64,000 nucleotides of DNA, from contig JASJOG010000100.1 of assembly GCA_030142905.1 (NCBI GenBank), forward strand, positions 631,001-695,000, given 5' to 3'. The number at the start of each line of letters is the position of its first letter. Within the stretch, counting starts at the first letter, position 1. The DNA comes from Heliopora coerulea. Its lineage: Eukaryota; Cnidaria; Anthozoa; Scleralcyonacea; Helioporidae. A program made the position numbers and the translations under genes. Below, in pieces: positions 37,801 through 46,943 of the stretch. The notes under the pieces were generated by a model. The model was not told the DNA's origin. It was given only the letters and a program-made list of their open reading frames with translations, and ran no database searches.

Positions 37801-40184
37801 GTTAATAGTATCCAAATAGGATTTAAAAAACCTTTGATGGAATAAAAAACTATCAAAATTAGAGAAAATCAGGTGAAAGTGCAGTATGTTTTCAATTAAA
37901 AGAAGTAAAGGAGCCATGTTGCAGGTTTAAGCAATCTGAAAAAGGTTGGATAGAGTCCAAGACTGAAGAATAATGTCACAACTGTCTGTACACTGTATGG
38001 TTTGAAATGAAAGAGTTATGATAAAAGTTTTCAAACCAGGTCCACTCATAAAATGATTAGAAACCATTTTGCAAAATAGGCCTAGTAACAGAAAACACAG
38101 CAGCATCTTTGTAGACAGTACAATTAAAAAGAAAATGATGATTTTTGATAACTAATGACAACAACTTGTTTACTATGCACAAGAAAAGGCATCACACAGT
38201 GATTTGTTGACTAGTTAGGCAATAATCTGAAAACTGACATGTTTGAGGAAGTTGATCATCCAGGTTAGTGTAGTCTTGAGAAAGACTGTTGGTTGAAATG
38301 ACTGACGTTTTGACAGCCTTAGCGGCGGTCATCTTCAGAGTCAAAAGGAGAGTAAATGTCAGGTTCACCTGTATTTGTATCTGGCTCGTGCGTGATAAGT
38401 GGGCAGTTGTATTAGTCATGGAGGTGTGATAGTTGGTGAGAAACAATGGGTGTGGTTGTGTAGGCATTAATTACCAGTTTGTCGAAGTGTAAGTCTATTG
38501 GCTGCTCACATGTTTGACTTTGTGAATTAGTCAACATACGAGCAGCCAATAGACTTACACTTCAACAAACTGATAATTAACGCCTACACAACCACACCCA
38601 TTGTTTCTCACCAACTATCACACCCCCATGACTAATACAACCGCCCACTTATCACGCATGAGCCAGATACAAATACAGGCAAACCTGACATTTACTCTCC
38701 TTTTGACTCTGAAGATGACTGCCGCTAAGGCTGTCAAAATGTCAGTCACTTCAACCAACAGTCTTTCTCAAGACTACACTAACCTGGATGATCAACTTGG
38801 ACCTCAAACATGTCACGATTCTCCCAGGTTCAAACCATTTACTTTAATCTGACAACTGTTACAAATTAATGTATATAATACCAGATTTTGATGTTATGTT
38901 TTATTTTGAAAACATCAAGTGTTGAAAAGAAAATGTTTGTAAACTTTCCTTAAAATTTGTCAACTATTTGTTTCCCTTTTCTCATTCATAATTATGAAAA
39001 TTAATGTGATGCCTCAATGTATCTGAATTCTGAACTGGGCTCCTATTTTCATGACCCAACATCTAGATGTATAACATTAAATTTCCCATGTGGACAGGAA
39101 TCACCAGCTTTGTTTCACTTTCTATCCCAAAAATACTGCAACCACATGTTGATGTTGTTGCCAGTTCATAAATCACTAATGCAATATCAAAATCACATCA
39201 GTCATTGTACAAATAAGGTAAAAAGTTATTACATGGTCTTAGGAGCTGAAAGAACCTAATCAAAGATTTGTACTGGGATTCTGAAAAACAAAAACAAGTT
39301 CTGTTCAGAGTTTATGACCGTAATCAACTCATGCAGTTACAGTAAGTTTTTGGCCAAAGTTGTGTTGCACCAGTGTTTTCAAATTGCACTATAGGATAGG
39401 ATAAAATAGTAGGCTCCTAAAGACGCTTTGTTTCATTCAAACCTCGTTATCTTTTTTGTCTATCAGTGTAGTTCGGTATTTAGAAGGAAAAATACTTCAA
39501 TCTACCGAAAGTTCATAACATTTCAATAGGATATTAAATGATGAGGCAATACGAGCACACCTGTCTATCACATATAACTCTTTTGGGTTTCGGAGCCCGA
39601 AGCTGCAGCTGGTACACTAAAAAGCACAGATAAAGAGATATGATGTTAAACATTTCTTAAAATTAACACACGTTATCTTCGTTTTGAATCTACCTTAAAA
39701 GATGACTGTTTGTATCAAGAAAAATGACATTTTATTTACATTTGAGCAATATATGGAGGACCTTTTGTGTTTCGCAATCACAGTAACCTCTAAACACTGG
39801 TAAAGAATAGACAATTCGTTTATTCAACTTCGATAGTAAAAGTCTTTTTTCCTACAACAGCAGTGAATGTCGTACTCCGGTACTTACGGTAGGCCTTCCA
39901 CACCGGTGGTTGTACCTCATGATATAACGAACCTTGAATTGAGAACATAAACAAAGTCACAGGTGAGACCCACAGATCAAAAGGCCACTTCTACTTTGAT
40001 TCTGAGCAACAAACGGCACTCACTGTCTGGTTCGTTCTCTTCATCCTCGTTCATTATTTGAGCAGATTGGGTTGAATCGGACTTGTTTTTCTTTACGTAC
40101 TTGACGCAGCTGTGATCACTCGCCTCTTGTTTTTTCTGAATGTACGGAAGGTATGTAGGGGCCAGCGGTAGTTCAATCAAGTCA
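22170..40184 (-). CDS. CHN: Chimaerin-like Rac GTPase-activating protein (SH2-C1-RhoGAP), 12 exons
   Basis: Rac-specific GTPase-activating protein normally regulated by diacylglycerol and SH2 interactions at membranes. Exons, 5' to 3' on the minus strand: 40097-40184 (tentative), 34487-34518, 32875-32988, 32113-32168, 30341-30549, 27305-27422, 27147-27230, 26953-27045, 26556-26633, 25024-25158, 23651-23753, 22170-22350. From 34518 on every junction is GT-AG with matching phases and yields 400 residues; the family is about 460. SH2: F-H-G-L-I-S and L-V-R-E-S with the phosphotyrosine Arg. C1: atypical (first His is Phe). RhoGAP: G-I-Y-R-V-S-G arginine finger, G-A-L-K-L-Y-F-R, N-P-E-N-L-S-I-V-F-G-P. 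Whether it is orthologous to CHN1 or CHN2 cannot be decided. The true first exon is uncertain. Confidence 0.88.
22745..22860 (+). repeat. Weak tRNA-like SINE remnant
   Basis: GGTAGCACAATGGTTAGAAC resembles an RNA polymerase III A box. No clear B box follows, so this is at best a decayed SINE head. Confidence 0.3.
23651..23753 (-). CDS. CHN: Chimaerin-like RhoGAP exon 4
   Basis: Acceptor GTTTCAAG, donor GTAAAA. Encodes L-D-E-N-E-K-I-E-A-I and L-P-H-A-H-Y-A-T-L-K-Y-L-M-G-H-L. It was found by phase and homology, and fits between its neighbours without frame loss. Confidence 0.88.
23845..24046. mobile_element. Probable MITE in chimaerin intron
   Basis: AAGGCCCGTTTACAC on the left and GTGTAAACCGTCCTT on the right form short inverted ends about 200 bp apart. 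There is no coding content. The termini look like hAT-type MITEs. Confidence 0.45.
24509..24745. repeat. Palindromic tRNA-derived element
   Basis: Arms of about 85 bases read TCTGACACTGCCAAAGTC...GTTGACTCAAGCGGGATTTG on the left and the near-complement on the right. The left arm on the minus strand has an A box (TAGCTCAAAAGGTAGAGC) and a B box (GAGTTCAAATCCC). The right arm repeats the B box on the plus strand. Confidence 0.65.
25024..25158 (-). CDS. CHN: Chimaerin-like RhoGAP exon 3
   Basis: Acceptor TTTTTCCAG, donor GTAAGT. Encodes D-I-N-I-I-A-G-A-L-K-L-Y-F-R and L-P-L-P-I-V, with the conserved RhoGAP Lys. Confidence 0.92.
25495..25640 (-). repeat. tRNA-derived SINE
   Basis: Minus strand: A-box-like AACTGGCAGAGCGCTGC, then B box GCAGGTTCAATTCCC, with a short body. 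The copy at 26045-26200 is the same family. Confidence 0.6.
25675..25915 (+). repeat. tRNA-derived SINE, second family
   Basis: Plus strand: GGTGGCACAGTGGTAGTAC (A box), a decayed B box near 25730, then a body with TTTTCTCCGGGTACTCCAG. An opposite-strand copy lies at 26280-26505. Confidence 0.6.
26045..26200 (-). repeat. tRNA-derived SINE, same family as 25495-25640
   Basis: Shares CTGGGACCAGTTGC and the GTAGCGCTCTACCAG A-box complement with the copy 550 bp away. Confidence 0.55.
26280..26505 (-). repeat. tRNA-derived SINE, same family as 25675-25915
   Basis: Minus strand: AGAGCGACTTGCTCTTGCC, B box AGTATTCAAATCC, and the body motif GGTTCTCCGGTTTACTCC. Confidence 0.55.
26556..26633 (-). CDS. 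CHN: Chimaerin-like RhoGAP exon 2, arginine finger
   Basis: Acceptor TTTTTCAG, donor GTAAAA. Encodes M-T-G-E-G-I-Y-R-V-S-G-F. The Arg in Y-R is the catalytic finger that enters the Rac active site. Confidence 0.92.
26953..27045 (-). CDS. CHN: Chimaerin-like RhoGAP exon 1
   Basis: Acceptor TTCTTTCAG, donor GTACTG. Encodes V-F-G-V-D-L-T-T-L-V-K-A-H-N-T and the first RhoGAP helix up to E-V-E-K-R. Confidence 0.9.
27147..27230 (-). CDS. CHN: Chimaerin-like C1 exon 2
   Basis: Acceptor TTTCCAG, donor GTGCGT. Encodes D-C-G-Y-N-A-H-K-Q-C, then eight residues to the last Cys (seven is usual), then a basic Q-P-D-K-K-L-I-K-R linker. Confidence 0.88.
27305..27422 (-). CDS. CHN: Chimaerin-like C1 exon 1
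   Basis: Encodes F-K-V-H-T-Y-K-G-F-Y-W-C-D-F-C then K-N-F-L-W-G-L-K-Q-Q-G-H-K-C. The position 13 residues before the first Cys, normally the zinc-binding His of C1 domains, is Phe here. Confidence 0.88.
28241..28483 (-). other. Possible alternative first exon of the chimaerin gene
   Basis: An ATG-started frame of 80 codons lies in the intron between the SH2-linker exon and the C1 exon, where vertebrate CHN1 and CHN2 place the promoter for SH2-less forms. A GAG|GTTCGT site at about 28310 would splice in phase 0 to the C1 exon. No homology is visible, so it may be chance. Confidence 0.25.
28822..28930. repeat. CA and AT microsatellite
   Basis: A CA/TACA run (28822-28859) followed by AT-rich simple sequence. 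It lies in a chimaerin intron. Confidence 0.9.
30341..30549 (-). CDS. CHN: Chimaerin-like SH2 end and linker exon
   Basis: Starts after GATGACAG with A-E-K-R-F-E-T-L-N-D-L-V (last SH2 helix), then a Ser-rich linker to K-E-A-V-K-S. Donor GTATGT, phase 0. Confidence 0.88.
32113..32168 (-). CDS. CHN: Chimaerin-like SH2 exon 2
   Basis: Flanked by GGTCAG and GTAAGA. Encodes F-G-K-Q-T-K-N-F-R-L-Y-Y-D-G-M-H-Y-V, the central SH2 strands. Confidence 0.9.
32490..32640 (-). repeat. tRNA-derived SINE remnant
   Basis: Minus strand: TTGGTAGTTCAACTGGTACA resembles the A-box region of the 25.5-kb SINE. The B box is decayed. Confidence 0.4.
32875..32988 (-). CDS. CHN: Chimaerin-like SH2 exon 1
   Basis: Flanked by CACAG and GTACTG. 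Encodes F-H-G-L-I-S-R-E-E-A-D and the C-Y-L-V-R-E-S-Q strand, with the phosphotyrosine-binding Arg intact. Confidence 0.9.
33222..33410. repeat. Inverted pair of tRNA-derived SINE heads
   Basis: Minus copy 33222-33300 and plus copy 33330-33410 face outward around a 30-base spacer. Each has an A box (GTAGCTCAATAATTAGAGC in the plus copy) and an intact B box (GGTTCGATCCCC). The plus copy looks like a tRNA, but its anticodon arm does not pair well, so I call a SINE. Confidence 0.65.
33778..33925. repeat. Imperfect fold-back sequence
   Basis: CCTGCGTGGCATTC...GAGGGAGAGCGGG and GTGTAACCAAAAC on the left match CTTTTGGTTACACCCGCCC...GTCTGCCACGCATGC on the right in inverted order. Probably MITE-derived. 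Confidence 0.4.
34487..34518 (-). CDS. CHN: Chimaerin-like micro-exon before SH2
   Basis: A 32-base exon between TTTTCAG and GTGAGT encoding I-R-N-K-P-D-Y-Y-G-K plus two bases. It matches the N-R-P-K-Y-Y-G-R-E run that directly precedes F-H-G in chimaerins. Confidence 0.8.
34520..38230. other. Large chimaerin 5' intron, no gene seen
   Basis: AT-rich sequence with a microsatellite at 35396-35482 and no ORF with a recognisable domain on either strand. Confidence 0.5.
35396..35482. repeat. TACA/TA/CA microsatellite
   Basis: Tandem TACA, then TA, then CA, then TA units. Overlapping short ORFs on both strands are artefacts. Confidence 0.95.
38297..38344 (-). ncRNA. Hammerhead-like motif, left arm copy
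   Basis: GACU-CUGAAGA-U-stem II-CAAAAC-GUC-AGUC. The GAAA box has become AAAA, an apparent CpG decay. Confidence 0.4.
38704..38748 (+). ncRNA. Hammerhead-like motif, right arm copy
   Basis: Same layout as the left arm but with CAAAAUGUC at the cleavage side, so two core positions are lost. Confidence 0.35.
40097..40184 (-). CDS. CHN: Chimaerin-like 5' exon (tentative)
   Basis: A polypyrimidine tract ending TTTTAG precedes it and GTAAAG follows it. The frame D-L-I-E-L-P-L-A-P-T-Y-L-P-Y-I-Q-K-K-Q-E resembles the P-x-W-x-x-Y-L-Y-x-L-Q-Q-E segment ahead of the SH2 domain in chimaerins. Its end phase (0) fits the next exon. It needs an earlier exon supplying two bases, which I did not find. Confidence 0.45.
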
Positions 40185-40309
40185 CTAAAATTGCGGGGGA
40201 AGAGAAACACCAGAGATAACTTAAAGTTGAAGTCGAGTGTTCTATGGTTGCTATGGTTGGCAATTACGTGACGTGATCAGTGCTTCCACTTTGAATGAAA
40301 TTTCCTTTT

Positions 40310-40435
40310 TGGAGGATATTTTGAGGAAATGAAGGAAGCTAAAAAAGAAATAAGATTTTGAAGGAAATTTGAAGAATTTTTTGACAATTTGAAGGAAATT
40401 TGAAGGAAATTTTGATCAAACCAGCACCTTTTACC
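40310..40435. repeat. GAAGGAAATTT minisatellite-like stretch
   Basis: TTGAAGGAAATTTGAAG-type units occur several times, and again singly at about 40922 and 40948. It lies just upstream of the tentative chimaerin 5' exon. Confidence 0.6.
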
Positions 40436-41010
40436 AATTCCACTTATATTGCTGCAGTAGCTGACCTGCTAACGCAACACGAACCAACGTTGTTAAACGT
40501 AAATCGATTGTAGAATGATTGCGGATAACAACAAAAAAATCTCCGAGCAACTTCTAAATTGGTTCCTGAGTCGCAACCGTCATGCATTGCATGCGCTCTA
40601 ATGCTGCTGTGAAAAAAAAGCTGACATCCATTTATTGTTTTTACCCTTTGTGTCAAGATCAGGTGTTGATCACCAAATTTGAATTGTACTGAAATGCGCA
40701 ACAGTTGAGCTGAAGCAGAATTGTTTAAATGTTTCTATTTATCTTGAAATAAAATGTGTTCGACTACTCTGACAATTATTTTGAATGTACTCGGAAAAGT
40801 AAAATTTGTCACTGTGAAATGGTAGAGTTCGTCGTATGCATGGAAAGTTTTAACTAAACAAACTCCGAAAGTGAACATCAACAACAAAGACGTGCTTAAT
40901 TTTATGATAAACTGTAAGGGGAATTTGAAGGAAATGTGAGTATTTCTGAAGGATGTTTAGGAGGGGAAAGGAAAAATCAGTATAAAAGTAGGAAATCTCG
41001 TCGCTGCAAA

Positions 41011-41213
41011 ATGGAAGCACCGGACGCGACACCTTTTCTTTTAGTTCCTTTTCTGGCTGTACACGACAAGTCAGTGTTTGTTTTCAAGGCTGGTCATAAA
41101 CGGAAAGATGACCAGGACGACATTGAGGCCGATCCACATTACCTGACATATCTTGTAAAAAATAGAGCGATATCTCCTAGAACGCTCCAGTCCTCCTATA
41201 AACACTGTATGTA
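41011..41213 (+). CDS. Unrecognised ORF, possible first exon
   Basis: An ATG ORF of 67 codons with a coding-like composition: hydrophobic F-L-L-V-P-F-L-A-V, then a charged K-R-K-D-D-Q-D-D-I-E stretch, ending Y-K-H. A good donor CACT|GTATGT sits at 41204-41210, three codons before the stop, so it may be a first exon of a plus-strand gene divergent from the chimaerin gene. I do not recognise the product. Confidence 0.3.
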
Positions 41214-42000
41214 GGGGTTGAATTCAATCTTAAGTAATACGTTTTTCACTCCTCGAGCTGACGTCTTTCTTAAGACGTGAAAATGGTCTGGGTGACGTTG
41301 TATGACGAACGACGACGGTGTTGAGAATGCTCTGGAGAATAATTTTTTTGTCTTGTACAAAGAATTCTTTTGTTTCAAGTACGTCGTCGTTGACGTTGAC
41401 AACGTAGATCTTAAGAACACTGTTAACAATATTGGTACGAATGTACGGTTGGCGGATAGAATTTAACCCATCAACCACCATAACACCCTAAAAGCTTCCT
41501 TTTATTTATTACTCTCTCTCTAACACTAAGCGATACTACTTGCGGAAGAGAGACCTCTTAATTAAGCAACCTGGTTGTCAATGGATGCACGCACTCAATC
41601 AATGGCCAACCTGACCGCCCTATGGCTCCGTCCACACGGATGTGCTTACGGAAACATTTTGTTGCGTTTAAACAACACATACAAGAGGATGGTGCCCGAA
41701 TAACGTGCAAAGTAGATATTAAACAAATCGAAAGTCCACCATCCTTTGAAAATCTCTTACGAACTACCAGTTGCCGTATCCCGAGAACAATTGTACCTGT
41801 TTACAAAGATTTCTTTTTCATCCGTCAACACGGTGACCCAGTGTCGGATTAAGCTAAGGCCTGTAGCATATATAATAAAGAGGTTCTGTATTTAAAATAA
41901 ACATAAATATCAAAACAAATTTTTAAATTGCATAGTAAAGCATTTATATTTTTTCATTTGCTGCACAGCCGGACAATATGACGAATATGTTTGACAATTC

Positions 42001-42077
42001 AGGTAGATGAACGATCTTCAAGCTCGATACTCAGAAAATGATTTCTGAGTATCGAGCTTCAAGATCGTTCATCTACC
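42001..42077. repeat. Near-perfect 37-bp-arm hairpin
   Basis: AGGTAGATGAACGATCTT to 42037 pairs with 42041-42077 with a single mismatch and a three-base loop. It lies next to the hAT remnant, and its function is unknown. Confidence 0.8.
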
Positions 42078-42290
42078 TTAATATATCCAAGCTCTCACGT
42101 TTCTCAAACATTTAACTGTTTAACAATTCAGTAATACTAACATGTAACTATCAGTTTCTAAGTCAAAATTAACAAAACTAAGGTTTAAAAGTTACATTTT
42201 CTTGATTTAGCATGAGCAAATTAGTTGATGATACTGGAAATGTCTATTTTACGCAGAAGTTCATGCTCAATGCTCATTAGAGTGAGATTG

Positions 42291-42890
42291 TTTAATCTAC
42301 TGTATTTTGATCCATGGTGTTTCTTAGTTCATTTTTAATCCTTTTCAGTTTTGAAAATGACTGTTCACTGCATTTGGTAACCATGAGTGATAAATAGATG
42401 TGCAAGGCAATTTCTACATTTGGAAAACAAGACTCTAAAGAATTGTCAATTACTAAGCAGTAAAGCTGTAACTCTGCAAGGTCTTGTTTTGTGCCAACAT
42501 GGGAAGCAAGATCAGCTTTCAACAGTTCAGTAAACTGCACAAATTCTTCACCAAGACTTTCTTCCAGATCTTTAGGATAAGATTTAATAAGATTTGATGA
42601 CCTCTTGACAATCTCTTCAGGTGTAAACGACTTTAACTGACGAACGAATCCAATTACACCATTCAGCTTTTCATAAGCCTTATGGCGTTTTGACAGGACA
42701 GAAAGCAAGTTATCAATAATGACAGGAAATGTTCGACTTGTAAACTTCTGAGAAGGCGTTTGCGATTCAACAAGTGAATCAAGAGCGCCTGAACCACTGA
42801 AATCATCATACTTGCGATTTCGCTTGTGTTCTCTTCGAGTTTGTTGTTGATAATCTTCACAATGTATCCAGTCAAAGAACTTTGATTTTT
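42291..42890 (-). pseudogene. hAT-type transposase C-terminal fragment (ZMYM1-like)
   Basis: The minus frame reads H-K-R-N-R-K-Y-D-D-F, then F-P-V-I-I-D-N-L-L-S-V-L-S-K-R, and ends with the hAT dimerisation signature C-F-P-N-V-x-I-A-L-H-I-Y-L-S-L plus S-E-Q-S-F-S-K-L-K-R-I-K-N-E-L-R. It corresponds to the C-terminal quarter of ZMYM1-like hAT proteins. The catalytic core is missing upstream. A possible terminus, CAGTGTCGGATTAAGC, lies at about 41840. Confidence 0.7.
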
Positions 42891-43092
42891 TTATGATGTT
42901 TGAGGAGAAAACGTAATTTTACAACCACCTCATCCCATGACTCAACCATTATGAAATCGTTTGTTTTTGCTTGTTTTATTTGCTTGTTTGTTGCGTATTC
43001 TCTCCCTTTCAGGTCCATACTTGACTTTTGAATTTTACTCTGGCTAAGGCCAGATGATTTTACTAGTTAAGTGGAGACGTCTTAGATAGTAA

Positions 43093-43557
43093 ACGGCTAA
43101 AGTCGAAGAGATGTTGGTCGTTAGAAATTACAATATTCACTGATTAGCATAAGTGGTTTATCACACTCTTTCCAAAGGAGAACAGTGTGATAAGTGGTTA
43201 TCACACTCTTTTGAAAGGTTATCACACTCATGAATAAAGGATTTAACGATTCTGTTGAAGCAATGAATTGATGGTTTGTCATGAGATAAACTACCTTATC
43301 TCATGATCCAACCACAATGAAATCATTTTTCTTTTCCAGTTTAAGGTCGAAGAAATGTTGGTCGTGGGAAATTAAAGTATTCACTCATTAGCATGATATA
43401 AGCGGTTTATCATGCACGCTTTGTTCAAAAGAGAGTAGTGTGATAAGTGGTTATCACACTCTTTTGAAAGGTTATGACACTTCTGAATACTTATGACTGG
43501 AATAAAGGATTTAACGCTTCTTTTCAAACAATCAGTTGCGGGTTTGTCATGAGATAA
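43093..43557. repeat. Tandem duplication of a ~230-bp unit
   Basis: Unit 1 (about 43093-43310) and unit 2 (about 43345-43557) share AGATGTTGGTCGT, TTATCACACTCTTTTGAAAG, AATAAAGGATTTAACG and TTGTCATGAGATAA. Each contains the palindrome GTGTGATAAGTGGTTATCAC. Confidence 0.75.
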
Positions 43558-43841
43558 GGGTCAAAACACTTTGGCTATCTACACCTAGATTACGTTTGAC
43601 ACCAGAAATCAGTGATGTCATAGCGACTATCCTCAAGAAATACAAGATTAACTTTTTTCTGACGGGGGGTCGTCGACTCCTAAAATTGTATTGTATTAGC
43701 CAAAGTAACATACTATGCGAGGTAGCAATCGTCTGGAAAGGGCTTGGCTAGACTGCAGTATAGCGGACTTATTATATCGCTGACCGGTTAGGATTAGGGT
43801 TTGTATCATTGTATTAGGGTTAGTGAGGCTACGGTGCGGTT

Positions 43842-44238
43842 AATGTCCATTGAACTCTAAAAAGACTGGAACGATATCTCTTAGTACCAGGCCTCACGTT
43901 TGAATGAAGCCGACATGGGGGCAGCCATTGGCATGTAGGTCAGAAACACTAGTACGAAAAAGTTGTATTGAACCTTTATTTTTCATGGACGGTTAATTCT
44001 GATATATTTGCAGTCCTACCGACATTGCCCTCTACTTACGAAGGATAAAAAAGAAAACTGTCAAAAAATCCGAAATTTAGGTTACGTATTTTGCAATAGA
44101 TTGCGTGTTTTATCGTGTAGGGGACTGGGATAACCTGCAAATTGACCTGCATGTCATCCTCCATGTTGGCTCCAAAATTCAGTTAATTCAGTCCAAAATT
44201 CAGGTATCGTTTCAATCTTTTTAGAGTTCAATGTCAAT
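43842..44238. mobile_element. Fold-back element
   Basis: CATTGAACTCTAAAAAGACT on the left and its near-complement (CTTTTTAGAGTTCAATG) on the right, with further matches inward (GACATGGGGGCAGCC...). Arms are about 110 bases. Degenerate TTAGGG units lie just left of it. Confidence 0.6.
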
Positions 44239-44239
44239 G

Positions 44240-46940
44240 TCATCCTTGGGTTCGCTAAACTGCACTTGTATCAATAGTATAACTCCACAGGACAGAGTCA
44301 GGGATTGGCAGAGACATTACAAGGATAGCTTGTAAAAGCGAAAGAGATGTATCACCACATGGATATGTAAATGTGGATTATTTTCGATCGAAACCGAAAG
44401 TTCATTGCTAAGAAAGTCCCTTGTGACTTAAAAAACTTGTATGTCAAGGAAAAACGGTTATTCGAAGGTGTGCCATATTTATAAAATCAAGGACAAGAAG
44501 GACCGTCATTGGATGCACGAAGGCGCTTAATCGAGTAAATACGGTATACTCTAAGCAGTTCACTCATATTCCTTTTAACAAAGTGGCGAAACACAACTGT
44601 CGAACAGAAGCTTTCTAATGTGTTCAGAAAGCTGTCTTCGTCGGTCATATTTCCCGAGCGTCAACAAAACTACTTTGAAAATCCGAGGTTTTATATGCTT
44701 CTGAACGAAAAATTCTTCGTTTGTTTTCTGGATTTTCACTTCTTTTTCTGGCCTTGTTGCTATGTTCCATAACTACCCAACGATGCCTATTTTGATGCCT
44801 AGTACCGAAAATATTCGGTCGAACTGAGGGAAAGTGTCCAGCATTAAATTTGGAAGCTGAAGGTTTGGATTTTCGAGGTTTCTACTTTATATTAAAAATA
44901 CAAGGAGGCTACGAAGCAAAATCACTGACGGCATATGGTCCTCTATTTGACATTTTGACTTATCAGTTATTACATTTAATTTAAATTGCACAATGAGGAA
45001 TTAGTCATAATATTTCAAATTAATCGACTATTCCATACTTCTGAATAATTCTTATCTGAGTTTGTTTCCTACATGACTTCAAGCCAAATTCCATCTTTTC
45101 ACAAAAAAGCAATTTATGAGACAAAAGGGGAATATTCAAATAAAAAAGGAGGAAAAAAATCAAAACGGAATCAAAAATTGAAATAGAAATAAGTATAAAA
45201 ATAAAAATCTAGTCTACCAAATCTTAACTGATACCATTTTTCAGTTCCAAAACTATACTCATCCGAACGTACTAAATGTTAACCAGAAAACAATGTTCAG
45301 TTGCAAGGTGTTTCAAGTTAATAGGTTGAAAAGTGGAAACTATACAGTGTTAGCCGTAGAATTTGTGACGCATTCAATAAATATGACAAAACTTCGCCTT
45401 TTCCTTTGCGTTTAGACCAAGTAATGTAATGTCATCAACCCAGTAGTACTTGTATATTACTCTCTGTTAGACAATGTATATAAATGCGTATGGATTGATT
45501 TAGCTGAAGTAAAATACATTAATGTGAAAAAACCCAAAAAACCCCAGGATTTTATGATGGCTTTTAAATCTTAGCATTTGTCTTCAAGTAAGATTTGCTT
45601 CAATACTGGCGGACGCTCCTGTCTGTCATAAAGTCGCCTGATTTCGAAGTTTATGCATAAAAGCTCGCAAAACTTGGTATCCTGTGTGAGGTGGCTGCCG
45701 ACAGTTTTAAGTTCTGTGCCCACAATCATGTTTTCACCGGTGAATTACGGCAATTTTACAAGTACATTTAGCTGTTTTAATATAATGTAAACAGCTTATC
45801 TACTATAGTCCATCCTCAAATTTTTGCCACATGTTTTAATAAATAATTTTAAGTTTTTGTATGTTTTAATTTTAAAAGGAAGCTATATAGTGGAAATCCT
45901 GTCGTAAAATTTTTGAATTCAATATTTTTATTAACTTGCATTAGAGTGGCAGTTGAATTGATACTTCAAATAAAAAGAGTGATCATTACCTTCAGTTAGG
46001 AGTCAGGTGACAGCTTACGCATATTACAAGCATAAAAGCTGTCGTTATGTTGCTATGGTAACACGGTGAAGAATTCGAAGGATTTGGAAATATCGTGAGG
46101 TACTTCAAGATTATTATTCGATTGAACAATCCAGTTACTATTCTTGATGTTTCGTAATGCAGAATTTTTTCCAGAGGCATTTTCAATTTAGCAAAACAGT
46201 TGGTGAGAACAAAAGTTTATTTAGAATATAATATGTCCAGATACCCGCATTAACTACTCTTTTACTGTATTTTCAATTGAATAATATAACTTTGGGTATT
46301 TGTGAACTTCTTCCATTCTCATTTTGTGCCATCTTAATTTTGAGTACTCCTTCATCATTCAGGTCCCTCTGGAATTTTTCAATCCGGATAGAGACGATTA
46401 ATTCAATGTTTGAAGAGACCAAGGACATCAACTATGGGTGAGGGCTAAAAATCTTTGGGCACATTGTTCATTTTTTTAAACTCATTGTTCATATTTTGAA
46501 CTCTGTCCTCAAGCTGAATGGTGACATCAGTTCACACGATACAGTTACAGAATCATAATCACACCAAAGTAAAACTGTACAGACATATTCACAGGTTGCC
46601 ATTTGAAAGGAATATTCCGTTACAGTTTACGTTTGAAGCTGAGGATTCAAACTGCCACGGAGAGAGTTACTGTTTCATATTATTTCAGGTTGCCATCAGC
46701 TGAACTTAAGTATTGTCCACGTTTTGATTACGGTTTCGTGTCGTACCTGTAACGTGTGAACGGGGCCTAAAATGGCACGACAAGTATTTCTTTGCTGAAT
46801 TTCCTCCGACTTTTGTTTGGCACGTTGTCTTGATATCGGCTTCAAGGGCTTGTGTGAGAGTGCTGGATGGCCCCCAAGGACGAGTGATTCGCGGTATAAG
46901 CCCGGTGATCAATCCCTGAAGTTGAGTGACCAAATAGATT
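44240..46940. other. No gene recognised
   Basis: AT-rich, with no ORF above 76 codons and no domain. Small ORFs at 45992-46186 and 46518-46703 have no supporting motif. Confidence 0.4.
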
Positions 46941-46943
46941 TAA

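Larger units (their letters stand above)
38235..38814. mobile_element. Penelope-like 3' end fold-back (two inverted copies)
   Basis: Left arm (about 38235-38507, minus) and right arm (about 38540-38814, plus) are near-identical inverted copies of the last 300 bp of the Penelope-like element at 49.0-53.4 kb. They cover the end of its ORF (an H-F-D-K-L-I-I-N-A-Y-like segment), its 3' UTR and its hammerhead-like motif. The 32-base spacer keeps a few bases of coding sequence. It lies in the chimaerin 5' intron. Confidence 0.85.

Noticed and set aside
43093..43557. CRISPR-like array
   Set aside because: Only two long diverged units, no short regular repeats, and a eukaryotic context.
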